Source of the DNA: VYFG01 sp965203365
Lineage (GTDB): Bacteria > Pseudomonadota > Gammaproteobacteria > Arenicellales > Poriferihabitantaceae
DNA length: 64,000 nt
Direction of reading: 5' to 3'
NCBI GenBank assembly: GCA_965203365.1
Contig: OZ241878.1
Coordinates: 3,410,001 to 3,474,000 of the forward strand
Numbering within the stretch: position 1 is the first letter of the stretch; each line of letters begins with the position of its first letter. The notes beneath the pieces are model-generated. The model was not told where the DNA came from and searched no databases. It saw only the letters and a program-made list of their open reading frames with translations. Of the stretch, positions 8,189-22,100 are shown in pieces. A program made the translations under genes and the position numbers.

Positions 8189-9229
8189 ATGATCAATGCG
8201 AATCGTGCGCGAGGGCTAATGGTCGGCCTCGCGGTGGGAAACCTGCTGGGTGTCCCCATGGAGAGTCGTTCCCGGCAAACCATCGCCCAGACCTATCCGG
8301 CGGGCGTGCAGGACATCATGGCGAAATTCGGATATCCCGATGATGACGACTTGGCCCAAGCGATAGAAATTGCCGATGCGGCGAGTGCGCACGACGGCTT
8401 GGATATTGATGATTTGGGGCAGCGCTTTTGGACCTGGAGTGAGGTGAGCGGCTTGGGGATTGGCGGGCTGACTTGGGATGTACTGTCACTCTATGGGGGC
8501 CACTCTCCCCAGCGATTGGCCTGCTTCCGGAACCCCGGGGAGGTGCGCAAACCGAGCGGGGTGTCCATCGTTGAAGCGTCGCAGGAAGCATGGAACGGTG
8601 ATCGGGCAGGAAACGGCGCACTGATGCGCTGTGCTCCGCTCGCTATCCGGTGGTACGATAATCCCCATCGGTTGGTGCGAGAAAGCGTTCTCTCGGCTAT
8701 CCCGACACACTGGGATTGGCGTTGTGGCTGGTCTTGTGCGCTCGCCAATCTGGCAGTTGCGGCTGTGTTGCGTGGCGAGATGCTGTGCCCGAAGGCCCTG
8801 CAACAGACGGCCGAGGACGGCATGGCGGCCTCGCTACCAGCGCTGCAACCCTATGGTTATCGCCCTGACATGCCGTCTTCGGTGTCGGCAGCAGTGAACC
8901 GGGCATCGCAGTCCAATCTGGATGAACTGCGGCTTGATGGCGACAACATGGGGTTTACGCTGCTGTCCCTTCAGGTGGGGTTGATCTCCTATTGGCGGGC
9001 GGAAGACTTCGAGTCGGGTTTGCGACAGGTCATTGAGTTGGGCGGCGATACGGACACCAACGGGGCCATTGTTGGTGCCATACTGGGGGGGCGGTTCGGC
9101 TTGGAGGCAATCCCCGAACGCTGGCGGCGCTCCGTGACCGAAATCCGGACAGGGCGCGTGTCGCTGGAATCCATGGCGGACCGGCTGGTGGCTGCCGCGC
9201 TGCCAGACGATCGGTCTGGGTCCAGTTGA
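8189..9229 (+). CDS. ADP-ribosylglycohydrolase family protein
   Basis: A 346-residue member of the DraG/ARH all-helical family, which removes ADP-ribose from proteins, nucleic acids or small molecules using two metal ions. The N-terminal RARGLMVGLAVGNLLGVPME is the usual opening helix, DDDDLAQAIEIA supplies the first acidic metal-binding cluster, and GGDTDTNGAIVGAILGG near residue 290 is the second. I chose the ATG at 8189, which follows a strong GGAGGAGG site; the upstream in-frame ATGs lack one. The substrate is unknown. No ADP-ribosyltransferase (DraT or toxin) is encoded beside it, so it may act on housekeeping ADP-ribose adducts. It stands alone between the RTX gene and the convergent anmK. 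Confidence 0.9.
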   Translation: MINANRARGLMVGLAVGNLLGVPMESRSRQTIAQTYPAGVQDIMAKFGYPDDDDLAQAIEIADAASAHDGLDIDDLGQRFWTWSEVSGLGIGGLTWDVLSLYGGHSPQRLACFRNPGEVRKPSGVSIVEASQEAWNGDRAGNGALMRCAPLAIRWYDNPHRLVRESVLSAIPTHWDWRCGWSCALANLAVAAVLRGEMLCPKALQQTAEDGMAASLPALQPYGYRPDMPSSVSAAVNRASQSNLDELRLDGDNMGFTLLSLQVGLISYWRAEDFESGLRQVIELGGDTDTNGAIVGAILGGRFGLEAIPERWRRSVTEIRTGRVSLESMADRLVAAALPDDRSGSS

Positions 9230-9555
9230 GAAAATTCCTGGGGCAGGATAAGGTGGTGCGTTCCGGGACGATCCGATTCGCGAACGGCTGCCATCGAGTC
9301 TGGACGGCGGCCATTCGAAGGCCGCGGTGTCGATGCCGGAAAGTGGCGACGGCACTTGCGACAATCCTCGGTCGGAGCACTGATGAATGAACCCGTGAAG
9401 GCTTTACCCCTGAGTTTCGAAGAGTCTCGTCCGGGCGAGGACGCCTTCATCGACAATCCTTCGGTCTTGGGTTGCGAGCGCGAAAGCGGAGATTCGCTTT
9501 TTTGCGGACAGACCCGGATTGATGGTGACAGTCAGAACAATTCGTACCGCCCCGG
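9230..9555. other. Convergent intergenic region, nothing recognised
   Basis: About 325 bases lie between two genes that end facing each other. No coding or RNA feature and no convincing terminator hairpin is seen. Confidence 0.4.
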
Positions 9556-10650
9556 TCAGGGATAGTGGATGGCACCGGCAATGATGGGGCGACTGGCACC
9601 AGTCACGGAGGGCAAGGTGCTGGGGCACCGATTCAAAGTGCGCAGGGCCATCCATCCGAAAGTCGCCGCCTCGACCCACTGGGGAGAAAATCCGAGTGAA
9701 GTAGTATCGCTCACCGGCCGGTCGCTCAGGTCACGGATCAAGGCTTGTACATGCCGGTTGGCAGCACCCCCCCCACACAGAAAAATGCTGTCGACTGCCG
9801 CAGGCAACTGATCGACAAGGCTTTTCGCCGTGAGTACGGCGAGGGTGGCTTGGACATCCTGCGGAGCAACCCCATCGCCGGCTTCGGTCAAGGCCTGTTC
9901 GAGCCATGCCCAGGAGAAATACTCCCGGCCAGTGCTTTTGGGTGGGGGCTTGGCAAAATAGGGATCGGCCAGCAACCGCTGCAGCAAGGAGTCCCAGCAA
10001 TTACCTTGGGCAGCCCAGGCACCGGACGCATCGTAGGGCACCTTGCGGTGGCGTTGCGTCCACAAGTCCATCAGGCAATTGGCTGGTCCCGTATCCCATC
10101 CGCTGACCGGTCCGGCCTGAGGGGGGGGAAGTAGGGTAATGTTGGCGATCCCCCCCAGATTGACAATGGCCCGATAGGACGAGTCGCTGGAAAAGACCTC
10201 TTGGTGAAAGAACGGGGCGAAGGGGGCCCCCTGTCCTCCGACGGCCAAGTCGGCGCTACGAAAATCCGTTACCGTGGGAATGCCGGTTCGACAGGCGATG
10301 GCGGCGCCACTGCCCAGTTGCCAGGTGAAGGGATGAGGCCTGTCTGGTCGGTGACGGACGGTTTGGCCGTGGCATCCGATGACCGAGACGGTGCCGTTTT
10401 TTACTTGATGAGCCAACTCGCGAGCGATGTCGGCATACTGCTCCGCGAGTTCCACATGGATACGACCCGCTTGCTCAAGCTCATTGTCGCCGGGTGTCAT
10501 CAGCCGAACAATACGGTGCTTCAGTTGCTTGGGGAAGGGGCGGGTCGCCGTTTCCCGCAAGACGGGGAGTCCGGTGCGATCAATGTCCAGCAGCACGGCG
10601 TCGATGGCATCCACACTGGTGCCGGACATGATGCCGATCGCGCGGTTCAT
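9556..10650 (-). CDS. anmK: Anhydro-N-acetylmuramic acid kinase
   Basis: A 364-residue kinase that phosphorylates and opens 1,6-anhydro-MurNAc in peptidoglycan recycling. It starts MNRAIGIMSGTSVDAID, the invariant AnmK nucleotide/sugar-binding opening. It then has GCHGQTVRHRP, the LGSGAAIACRTGIPTVTDFRSADLA region (GIPTVTDFR with its catalytic Asp), NLGGIANIT, WDTGPANCLMD, and a C-terminal FLCGGGAANRHV. The ATG at 10650 was chosen over more upstream starts because the family begins there and the residues upstream are not conserved. It follows the M23 peptidase on the same strand after 76 bases. This mepM-anmK pair next to tyrS and rrn is conserved in Pseudomonas and relatives, and the peptidase supplies the muropeptide fragments that recycling uses. 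Confidence 0.96.
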   Translation of the reverse strand: MNRAIGIMSGTSVDAIDAVLLDIDRTGLPVLRETATRPFPKQLKHRIVRLMTPGDNELEQAGRIHVELAEQYADIARELAHQVKNGTVSVIGCHGQTVRHRPDRPHPFTWQLGSGAAIACRTGIPTVTDFRSADLAVGGQGAPFAPFFHQEVFSSDSSYRAIVNLGGIANITLLPPPQAGPVSGWDTGPANCLMDLWTQRHRKVPYDASGAWAAQGNCWDSLLQRLLADPYFAKPPPKSTGREYFSWAWLEQALTEAGDGVAPQDVQATLAVLTAKSLVDQLPAAVDSIFLCGGGAANRHVQALIRDLSDRPVSDTTSLGFSPQWVEAATFGWMALRTLNRCPSTLPSVTGASRPIIAGAIHYP

Positions 10651-10726
10651 CTGGTTTGTCTTGAGAGTTTTGCCGAACAGGGGGTAGGTGGCATGAACTC
10701 GGTCGGCTTTAGCCGGATTGGTCGGA

Positions 10727-12601
10727 TCAGGGGGCCTTGAGCGCGAATTGGACTTGATCGTTCCTGTCAAGCCGGGCCACCCAAAAGGCTGCTTCCCGGG
10801 TAAAATCGTCCATATGTTGCGGGTCAATCGGGGGCGATTTGGGGAGTTCCACCGTCACGGGATTCATGTGGCGACCGTTGACCCGGAATTCGTAATGAAG
10901 ATGCGGGCCGGTCGCCCAACCGGTCTGACCCACGTAGCCGATGATGTCGCCCTGCTGCACACGTTTTCCGACCTGGATCCCCTTCTGGTAACGGTTGAGA
11001 TGGGCGTACAGGGTCTTGTATTTCGAGCCGTGGCGCAGAATCAATGTCTTGCCATATCCGGTCTTGGTGCCGACAAATTCCACGACGCCATCGCTGGTGG
11101 CCCGGATGGGGGTATTCATCGGTGCCCCGTAGTCCACTCCATTGTGGGCTCGCCAGGTTTTTGCGATGGGGTGCAGACGGCGCTTGCTGAAGTTGGAAGT
11201 CACTCTGGCGAACTTGATCGGAGAACGCAGGAACGAACTTTGAACCCCTTCCCCAGTGGGCGTATAGTAGGTAGTCTGGCCGTTCTCGTTGATATGGCGG
11301 ATCGCCTGAAACTTCCTTTGGCGGGTGGTTAATTCCGTTGCCACGACCTGGCCGTGTCCGACCAGATGGCCGTCGAGGTACCGTTCTTCATAGATCACCT
11401 TGAAGCGATCCCCGGGCTGGATGTCTCGGGTAAAGTCGATTTGCCAGCCCAGGATATTGGCCACAGAGTAGACGATATCCCGGGGGATGCCCGCTTTTTG
11501 GGCTGCGCTCATCAGGTCGTGGTGGATGGTCGCCCGCGAGAGGCGGTATCGAACCTCCGGCTCTTGTCGGATCACGTCGGCCACATAGCCGTTGTCCCGG
11601 CGACGCACCAGCAACGTTTCAAACTGGCTCAACTGGAACTTGAGCTTGCCGAGACGCGGTTTAGGGTGACCTTCTTCGGGGGGAAGACGGGTGATATGTA
11701 TTTCCTGCCCGGGATGAATTCTCTCCAGGACGGAAGCCGGCTCCAGTTCGACCAATGCCAGGGCTTCCCGGATGCCGAAGCCGAGGCGCTGGAGGACACT
11801 GGTCAGGGTGTCTTTCCGGCGAATGGTTTCCGTAATCCACTCGCCTTCATTCAGTGCGGACGTCAGCGGGTCGAGCAGGGGCTCCGGCTCGGGTTCGGAA
11901 AGCCGGTCTTTCGGCAGTTGATCCAAAGCCGGCATTGAGCGCTGGCCAGGAACATGGATGAGACCGGCCAACTGTAGTCGGTTGTCAGGGGCAGCAGTTT
12001 GAGCTGAAAGGTCGACAATCCCCGCCGCTTCCGGGGTGCGGGCGACATCGACCGGGGAGGCTTCTTGGGGGCTTCTTTCCGGCGCCGACACTTCGTGTGA
12101 CGCGACAGGCGACGAGGACAAACCCGGAGACAGCCTAGCCAGTGGCAATGGCGGATCCGGTACGGCTACCCGGGACTCGGTCGGGGGGTTGAAAAAGGTC
12201 GATACGGTCAGGGGAATGAGGGCGGTCGGCGGCGCTTTGGACGGCTGGTCTGACGACGTGGTCACGGGTTTCGGTGTGGATGCCACCGGGATGATGGGAT
12301 GGGGGGCGGTCGTAAGGGCGGCCAGCCGGGAGCCGGTGGAAATCGGTTGTACCGGCTCCAATGGACTCAGTGAGGGCACGCGATCGGACACCTGGTCCCC
12401 TTGATGGGTGGACGTGGCCTCCGAATTGGTGGCCGATGCAGGCGGACTGTTGACTGCAATCAGCGTGGAAAAGAGAAAGTAAAGAATCCCGCCCATCAGG
12501 CTCACCGCTACGGCCCAGACCATTTTTCGGGTATGGGGGGCAGGGGGAGGAGACAACTCCTTCAAGTCAAGACGAAGTGACGGTCTCGGTGGGTTCATCA
12601 A
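10727..12601 (-). CDS. mepM: M23 peptidoglycan DD-endopeptidase (MepM/OapA-like)
   Basis: A 624-residue cell-wall hydrolase. An N-terminal cytoplasmic stub is followed by one membrane anchor (MVWAVAVSLMGGILYFLFS). Next comes a long Pro/Ser/Thr-rich linker of about 200 residues, an OapA/LysM-like glycan-binding part (TLTSVLQRLGFG... about 265-310), and a C-terminal M23 domain. The zinc site is complete: H486 and D490 in HNGVDYGAP, and H569 in GPHLHYEF, with catalytic H534 in LYAHL and H567. It should cut 3-4 cross-links so new strands can be inserted. It is divergent from tyrS and upstream of anmK. The linker is longer than in E. coli MepM (440 residues). Starts at 12601 and 12598 are both possible. 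Confidence 0.93.
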   Translation of the reverse strand: MMNPPRPSLRLDLKELSPPPAPHTRKMVWAVAVSLMGGILYFLFSTLIAVNSPPASATNSEATSTHQGDQVSDRVPSLSPLEPVQPISTGSRLAALTTAPHPIIPVASTPKPVTTSSDQPSKAPPTALIPLTVSTFFNPPTESRVAVPDPPLPLARLSPGLSSSPVASHEVSAPERSPQEASPVDVARTPEAAGIVDLSAQTAAPDNRLQLAGLIHVPGQRSMPALDQLPKDRLSEPEPEPLLDPLTSALNEGEWITETIRRKDTLTSVLQRLGFGIREALALVELEPASVLERIHPGQEIHITRLPPEEGHPKPRLGKLKFQLSQFETLLVRRRDNGYVADVIRQEPEVRYRLSRATIHHDLMSAAQKAGIPRDIVYSVANILGWQIDFTRDIQPGDRFKVIYEERYLDGHLVGHGQVVATELTTRQRKFQAIRHINENGQTTYYTPTGEGVQSSFLRSPIKFARVTSNFSKRRLHPIAKTWRAHNGVDYGAPMNTPIRATSDGVVEFVGTKTGYGKTLILRHGSKYKTLYAHLNRYQKGIQVGKRVQQGDIIGYVGQTGWATGPHLHYEFRVNGRHMNPVTVELPKSPPIDPQHMDDFTREAAFWVARLDRNDQVQFALKAP

Positions 12602-13008
12602 TTTCCGCTATGGACGAATGCAGGTTCCGACTATGATTCCCGGACAAGCCAATACCTCGCATCTGGCATACTTTATGCGACACGGGTAAACTGTCGTTGA
12701 CGTGGATGGGAGGGTTGATCCTCCGGCATGGGGCCTCAGTGCCGCGGCACATAACTGGCGAGACGACATGCCCCATCCATCTGGTGCGGGATTATGGATG
12801 CCAGACAACTTTGCCTAATGATTTCTTGTACAGGACACCATTGAGGCCCACTGGTGAGGTTATCCTCAATTGGCAGCCTACTTTACCCATTCAAGCGGTT
12901 TCGGTCAAAGAATTTGACGACCTTACCGTTACAAAATGGTAATAATTCCGCCCAAACCGCCAGCGTTTGGGGGATTGTATTGATGAGTTCGTATTGATGA
13001 GTTCGCAT
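12602..13008. promoter_or_regulatory. Divergent mepM/tyrS regulatory region
   Basis: About 400 bases with no gene. Promoters for both divergent genes should lie here. A 20-base interrupted inverted repeat built on TTACCGTT and AATGGTAA is seen near 12922-12941, and a direct duplication of GTATTGATGAGTTC occurs at about 12977-13005, just before the chosen tyrS start. Confidence 0.45.
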
Positions 13009-14220
13009 ATGAGCAAACAACGGGAGTCCATGTTGGAACTGAGCCGAGGGACGGAGGAAATTCTTCTCCAGAAAGAATTCGAGGGCAAACTGCGCCAGAG
13101 CGCCCCACTGGTGGTGAAGGTGGGCTTTGACCCGACGGCACCGGACCTCCACCTTGGCCACACGGTGCTTTTGAACAAGATGAGGCAGTTCCAGCAGTTG
13201 GGACATCAAGTGGTGTTCCTGATTGGTGACTTTACCGGATTAATTGGGGATCCGAGCGGCAAGAGTGCCACCCGACCTTCCCTGTCAAGGGAACAGGTTC
13301 AGGTCAATGCGGAAACCTATAAGAAACAGGTCTTCCGGGTATTGGACCCTGAGTTGACGCATGTCCGCTTCAATTCCGAGTGGATGGATCATCTCGGGGC
13401 GGCAGGAATGATCGGGTTGGCTTCCCGCTATACCGTGGCGAGAATGCTGGAGCGCGAAGATTTCAAACAGCGGTTTGCTGCCCATCAGTCCATCGCGATT
13501 CATGAGTTCCTCTACCCGTTGGCCCAGGGCTATGATTCCGTGGCCTTGAAGGCGGATGTAGAGCTCGGCGGAACAGACCAGAAATTCAACCTGTTGATTG
13601 GGCGGGAGCTGCAAAAGCAGTTCGGCCAAGAGCCGCAGGTGGTGATGACCTTGCCTCTGCTGGAAGGCCTCGATGGCATCAACAAGATGTCAAAATCTCT
13701 GGACAATTATGTTGGGATTGCCGAACCGCCGAACGAAATGTTCGGCAAGCTGATGTCGGTGTCGGATGAATTGATGTGGCGTTATCTGGAACTGCTGAGC
13801 TTCCGCCCGCTGTCAGAAATCCGGGGGTTGTCCGCCGCCGTGCGACAGGGCAGGAACCCCCGGGATGTCAAGTTCGAGCTGGCCATGGAGGTGGTCGGAC
13901 GGTTCCACAGCTCCCGTCTGGCGGAAGATGCCAAGCGCCAGTTTATCGCGCGCTTTCGCCAAGGTGCGGTACCGGAAGAGCTTCACGAAGTCCGTCTGGA
14001 GATCGACGCTGGCGGTATCCCGGTGGCCAATATGCTCAAGGACAGTGGCCTGGTGCCCTCGACCTCGGAGGGGATTCGCATGATCCGACAAGGTGCGGTT
14101 CGGATTGATGGCGAGCGGGTTAGTGACGGGTCAGTGACGCTTGGGCCGGGGACCGCCTGTGTGGTACAGGTCGGCAAAAGGCGCTGGGCAAAGGTCCGGA
14201 TGGCCACCGCGAGACACTGA
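13009..14220 (+). CDS. tyrS: Tyrosyl-tRNA synthetase
   Basis: A class I aminoacyl-tRNA synthetase of about 403 residues. It charges tRNA-Tyr via a tyrosyl-adenylate. It carries the HIGH-type motif as HLGH (PTAPDLHLGHTVLLNK), GDFTGLIGDPSGKS, the tyrosine-binding ALKADVELGGTDQKFN block, and KMSKSL. A C-terminal S4 RNA-binding domain covers GIRMIRQGAVRIDGERV. The sequence is of the TyrZ-like branch common in Pseudomonas and relatives rather than the E. coli TyrS branch. The start is ambiguous: ATGs at 12997, 13009 and 13030 are in frame. I chose 13009 as closest to the family's usual beginning. It lies immediately upstream of the rRNA operon, the same order as in Pseudomonas. Confidence 0.95.
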   Translation: MSKQRESMLELSRGTEEILLQKEFEGKLRQSAPLVVKVGFDPTAPDLHLGHTVLLNKMRQFQQLGHQVVFLIGDFTGLIGDPSGKSATRPSLSREQVQVNAETYKKQVFRVLDPELTHVRFNSEWMDHLGAAGMIGLASRYTVARMLEREDFKQRFAAHQSIAIHEFLYPLAQGYDSVALKADVELGGTDQKFNLLIGRELQKQFGQEPQVVMTLPLLEGLDGINKMSKSLDNYVGIAEPPNEMFGKLMSVSDELMWRYLELLSFRPLSEIRGLSAAVRQGRNPRDVKFELAMEVVGRFHSSRLAEDAKRQFIARFRQGAVPEELHEVRLEIDAGGIPVANMLKDSGLVPSTSEGIRMIRQGAVRIDGERVSDGSVTLGPGTACVVQVGKRRWAKVRMATARH

Positions 14221-14490
14221 AATGCCGGTGTGTCGGGAGCAGACCGGGCGGCGGGGTTTGTGACGCCTGCGGTGATGGAACTCGTCGAGTCGGTCGGGTC
14301 GCCACCGGATATCCGCCAGAGGACCGCCCCCACTCCGCGGTTTCCGGGTTGGTGGGGAGTGTCAGACCGCTGGCATGCAACTGCAATCACGGGTCTTGGT
14401 AGCTGGGCTTGTCGCTACCCTTTATTGAGGCAGCCGAAGCGGTTTCCTGTTGGGGAAGGGTCAAATCATGAAAAAATCGCCGCATTGTGC
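14221..14490. other. Spacer between tyrS and the rrn promoter
   Basis: No gene and no clear terminator hairpin for tyrS is seen in this 270-base stretch. Confidence 0.4.
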
Positions 14491-14518
14491 TTGACGGCCA
14501 GTGGCAAATCGGTATAAT
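14491..14518 (+). promoter_or_regulatory. rRNA operon promoter
   Basis: TTGACG (14491-14496) and a perfect TATAAT (14513-14518) are separated by 16 bases. The -10 box is followed by a GC-rich discriminator (CCGCGCTCCC), the arrangement expected of a stringently controlled rRNA promoter. It lies about 165 bases before the 16S 5' end. An A-run upstream (near 14471) could act as an UP element. Confidence 0.85.
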
Positions 14519-14552
14519 CCGCGCTCCCGGTCGGCGACCTGTCGCTGGCCTT

Positions 14553-14567
14553 GGTTCTTTTATAATC
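14553..14567 (+). promoter_or_regulatory. boxA-like antitermination element, rrn leader
   Basis: GGTTCTTTTATAATC resembles the boxA of enterobacterial rrn operons (TGCTCTTTAACAATT). It recurs almost exactly at 16794 in the 16S-23S spacer, the two positions where boxA is known. The NusB/NusE complex would bind here in the RNA to prevent premature termination. Confidence 0.65.
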
Positions 14568-14681
14568 AATCAAGCAGATTGTGTGGGCGCTTCGATTGGT
14601 CGGAAGTCTCTTATTCCAGAAGAAGGAATCGGGTGTTTTGCATCGGATTCCTGCAGGTTTCGTTCTTCGGAACGACAAGCT

Positions 14682-16226
<1,545 letters not shown>

Positions 16227-16363
16227 ATGACTGAAGAGACTGGCAAGTCTGAGGCGCCCACACAATCTGTTTGGTTGAATACTTGAGTCAGTCCATGGCC
16301 GCACCAACGAGCAGCAGGCTGAATTGTGCCCTTCTTGTCGCTGACCAGAAACGGTGAACAGTC

Positions 16364-16440
<77 letters not shown>

Positions 16441-16605
16441 GATTCCCTCCTGCCATGTGATATGGTCAGGTGATCGTCCTGGGTGCATTTCGGCAGAGCA
16501 TCGGGCCCGGATGCATGCGGGCGATGATGGCGCAGGCCGTTGCGAGGCCAGTTCGATGCGTTTGGGTCGTGGAAGTCGTGAAGGTTGGCCGAACAATCTG
16601 GCATC

Positions 16606-16681
16606 GGGGCCATAGCTCAGCTGGGAGAGCGCCTGCCTTGCACGCAGGAGGTCGGCGGTTCGATCCCGCCTGGCTCCACCA
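16606..16681 (+). tRNA. alaT: tRNA-Ala (TGC)
   Basis: 76 bases with a cloverleaf. The anticodon TGC is at 16639-16641, the D-arm is AGCTCAGCTGGGAGAGC, the T-loop GTTCGATCC, and CCA is encoded. It is the second spacer tRNA of the operon. Confidence 0.97.
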
Positions 16682-16991
16682 TCCTCCCACGGGGGGAGTG
16701 AGTGACTGACTCCATGCCGACAACAACGAACATCCGGCGGACCGGACAAGGTATCCGGGGGTTGGTTATTGTCGGCAACCGGTTTGCCGGTTGGGTTCTT
16801 TTACAATTTGGGTAGTCAAAGGCACATGCAGTGGTCGGGTCATCAAGTGGTGACCGGCTCGACTGCATGACCATGTGGGTCGCCGATGTATCAGCGGTGG
16901 CTCCATGGACACAAACTCTTTGTAATGAGTGGCGTATGATCCCGGTGGCTGTCGTTTCGTTCAATTGGCGGCAGACTTTTTGGGGTTATAT
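16682..16991 (+). promoter_or_regulatory. 16S-23S spacer with boxA-like element
   Basis: Transcribed spacer between tRNA-Ala and 23S. A boxA-like GGTTCTTTTACAATT is at 16794-16808, matching the copy in the leader. The last bases (TATATGATCAAGC) pair with the sequence after 23S (GCTTGATCATATA) to form the RNase III processing stem. Confidence 0.7.
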
Positions 16992-19915
<2,924 letters not shown>

Positions 19916-20038
19916 ATATAACACCCAAGAGGTCTGTCCAGGTCAAGGGACCGGACCAGATCGCGCCACTGGACAAAGAGGCCTTTGATTCCCCGAATTT
20001 GCCGGTGCGGGCGGTGTGCCCGGGCCAGCATCCTGGTT

Positions 20039-20157
20039 TGTCTGGCAGACATAGCGAGTGGGAACCACCTGATCCCATCCCGAACTCAGAAGTGAAAACA
20101 CTCAGCGCCGATGATAGTGTGGGGTCTCCCCATGTGAAAGTAGGACACCGCCAGGCA
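20039..20157 (+). rRNA. rrf: 5S ribosomal RNA
   Basis: About 119 bases. The ends TGTCTGGC and GCCAGGCA pair, and the internal CCATCCCGAACTCAGAAGTG is diagnostic. It is the last gene of the operon. Confidence 0.96.
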
Positions 20158-20166
20158 TTATTTCCC

Positions 20167-20199
20167 AAAAAGCCCCGTTGCCTTCGCACGGGGCTTTTT
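20167..20199 (+). terminator. rrn intrinsic terminator
   Basis: A 12-bp stem, AAAAAGCCCCGT with ACGGGGCTTTTT, has a 9-base loop and ends in a T run ten bases after 5S. The symmetric A and T runs mean it could also stop leuA transcription coming from the other side. Confidence 0.92.
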
Positions 20200-20251
20200 G
20201 CTTGTCTGGAGGGAGCAGGGACGGGGCCGTGTCGAGACGGGCGGCCTCCGG

Positions 20252-21955
20252 TTACGCCACTTCGGACATCACCGGCGGACACGCCACCGGACCGGCGAGG
20301 TCCACTGGCTGGTTATAGGCCGCCAGGGTCGCCTTGAACATGGCGCCCACCGTGTCCTGGCTGGTCGCGACTCCGATGAATGGGTCGCCATTGATGTCCA
20401 TCTCCACATAGGCAATGGCTTCTGCCCGGGTCCCGGCAGACAGGGCGTGTTCGGTGTAATTCAAGATGCGGAGCCGGTGTCCGGAATGGGCCTCCAAGGC
20501 CTGCACAAAGGCACCGAGAGTTCCGAAGGCCTCGCCACGGATGATCACTTCCCCGCCCGCTGTGCCGAGTACAGCGGTGACCTGATCGCCGGATTCCTCC
20601 TTGGTCATGGAGAACCTCTTCAGGCCGTAGGGGGTGTCATGGCCCATGTAGACCTGCTGGAACAGGTCCCAGATCTCGTCCGGGGTCAGTTCGCGTTCGC
20701 AGTCCTCCGCCAATGTCTGGACATGCTGGCTGAAGCGGATCTGCAACCACCGGGGCATTTCCACCCCAAAATGGGTCTGCAGCACATAGGACACGCCCCC
20801 CTTGCCGGATTGACTGTTGATGCGGACCACATCCTGGTAGGTCCGTCCGACATCCCGCGGATCAATGGGCAGGTAGGCGATGTCCCAAAGGCCGCTGTCC
20901 TCCGCCTCCAGACATTTCTTGATGGCATCCTGATGGCTGCCGGAGAAGGCAGTGAACACCAACTCGCCTGCATAAGGGTGACGGGGGTGCACCGGCAGCC
21001 CATTGCATTCCGTGACACACTGGACGATCTCCGGCAGGCGGGACAGGTTGAGTCCCGGGTCCACCCCCTGGCTGTAGAGGTTCATGGCCATGGTGACGAT
21101 GTCCATGTTGCCGGTCCGTTCGCCGTTGCCGAGCAAGGTCCCCTCAATCCGATCGGCCCCGGCCAGGGTGGCGAGTTCCGCCGCAGCGACCGCGCAACCG
21201 CGGTCATTGTGGGTATGCAGGCTGATGGTCACATGCGCCCGCGAAGGCAGGTGATCGCAAAAGTACTCCACCTGGTCGGCAAAAATGTTCGGTGTGGTTG
21301 CCTCGACGGTTGCAGGCAGATTCAGGATCACTCGTTGGCCCCTTTCCGGCTCCCATACCCGACAGACGGCCTCACACACCTCCAACGCGAACTCGGGTTC
21401 GGTCTGGGAATAGCTTTCGGGAGAATACTGGAAAATCCATTCGGTGTCTGGATACCGCTCGGCATATTCCCTGACCCAGGTCGCTCCATCCAGCGCGATC
21501 TGACGAATCTCGTCCTTCGACATCCGAAAGGCTTTCTCCCGTTGAACCCGGCTGGTGGAGTTATAGACATGCATGATGGCCCGATGCACCCCTTCCAGGG
21601 ATTGGTAGGTCTGTTCGATCAGTGGCCGTCTGGCCTGGGTCAGCACCTGGACCGTCACCTCCGGTGGAATCCGTTGTTCCTCAATCAGTTTGCGGGCGAA
21701 GTCGAATTCCACCTGGGCCGCGGCGGGAAAGCCAATCTCGATTTCCCGAAATCCGCAACGCAGCAGCAGTTCCCAGAACCGCATCTTTTTCGGGATGTTC
21801 ATGGGGTCGATCAGGGCCTGATTACCGTCCCTCAGGTCCACACTGCACCAGGTCGGTGCTCGGGTCAGCGTCCGGTCCGGCCAGCGACGGTCCCGCTTGG
21901 CGGGGCCGAACCGTTCGGTAGGATATTTTCGATGGTCAAACATATCGATCCGCAC
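20252..21955 (-). CDS. leuA: 2-isopropylmalate synthase
   Basis: A 567-residue enzyme condensing acetyl-CoA with 2-ketoisovalerate, the first step of leucine synthesis. The N-terminal TIM-barrel has WCSVDLRDGNQALIDPM with its catalytic Arg and Asp, and GFREIEIGFPAA. The metal ligands are in SLHTHNDRGCAVAAAE, and GNGERTGNMDIV follows. A linker leads to the C-terminal LeuA dimer/regulatory domain (about 440-550) that binds leucine for feedback inhibition. The long N-terminus (KYPTERFGP...RAPTWCSVDLRDGNQ) marks the LeuA2-type branch. Starts at 21955 or 21943 are possible. It is divergent from an Lrp/AsnC regulator, which suggests leucine-responsive control. leuC lies at the right end of the window, not adjacent. 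Confidence 0.96.
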   Translation of the reverse strand: MRIDMFDHRKYPTERFGPAKRDRRWPDRTLTRAPTWCSVDLRDGNQALIDPMNIPKKMRFWELLLRCGFREIEIGFPAAAQVEFDFARKLIEEQRIPPEVTVQVLTQARRPLIEQTYQSLEGVHRAIMHVYNSTSRVQREKAFRMSKDEIRQIALDGATWVREYAERYPDTEWIFQYSPESYSQTEPEFALEVCEAVCRVWEPERGQRVILNLPATVEATTPNIFADQVEYFCDHLPSRAHVTISLHTHNDRGCAVAAAELATLAGADRIEGTLLGNGERTGNMDIVTMAMNLYSQGVDPGLNLSRLPEIVQCVTECNGLPVHPRHPYAGELVFTAFSGSHQDAIKKCLEAEDSGLWDIAYLPIDPRDVGRTYQDVVRINSQSGKGGVSYVLQTHFGVEMPRWLQIRFSQHVQTLAEDCERELTPDEIWDLFQQVYMGHDTPYGLKRFSMTKEESGDQVTAVLGTAGGEVIIRGEAFGTLGAFVQALEAHSGHRLRILNYTEHALSAGTRAEAIAYVEMDINGDPFIGVATSQDTVGAMFKATLAAYNQPVDLAGPVACPPVMSEVA

Positions 21956-22100
21956 AGCATGTCGTGTTCAAGGTGAGATGGCATTTTATCGGGTAGTTTC
22001 GAGGATTTAACACTTTTTTCGCGATTGATTTGCAGAAAGACGGGTGAATGTGTTGTACTATTTGTCAATTCATAGTGAAAAAGGCTCATTTTGCTTCAAC

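Noticed and set aside
20198..21976. A 592-codon plus-strand frame opposite leuA
   Set aside because: leuA on the other strand is unmistakable; the antisense product matches nothing I recognise.
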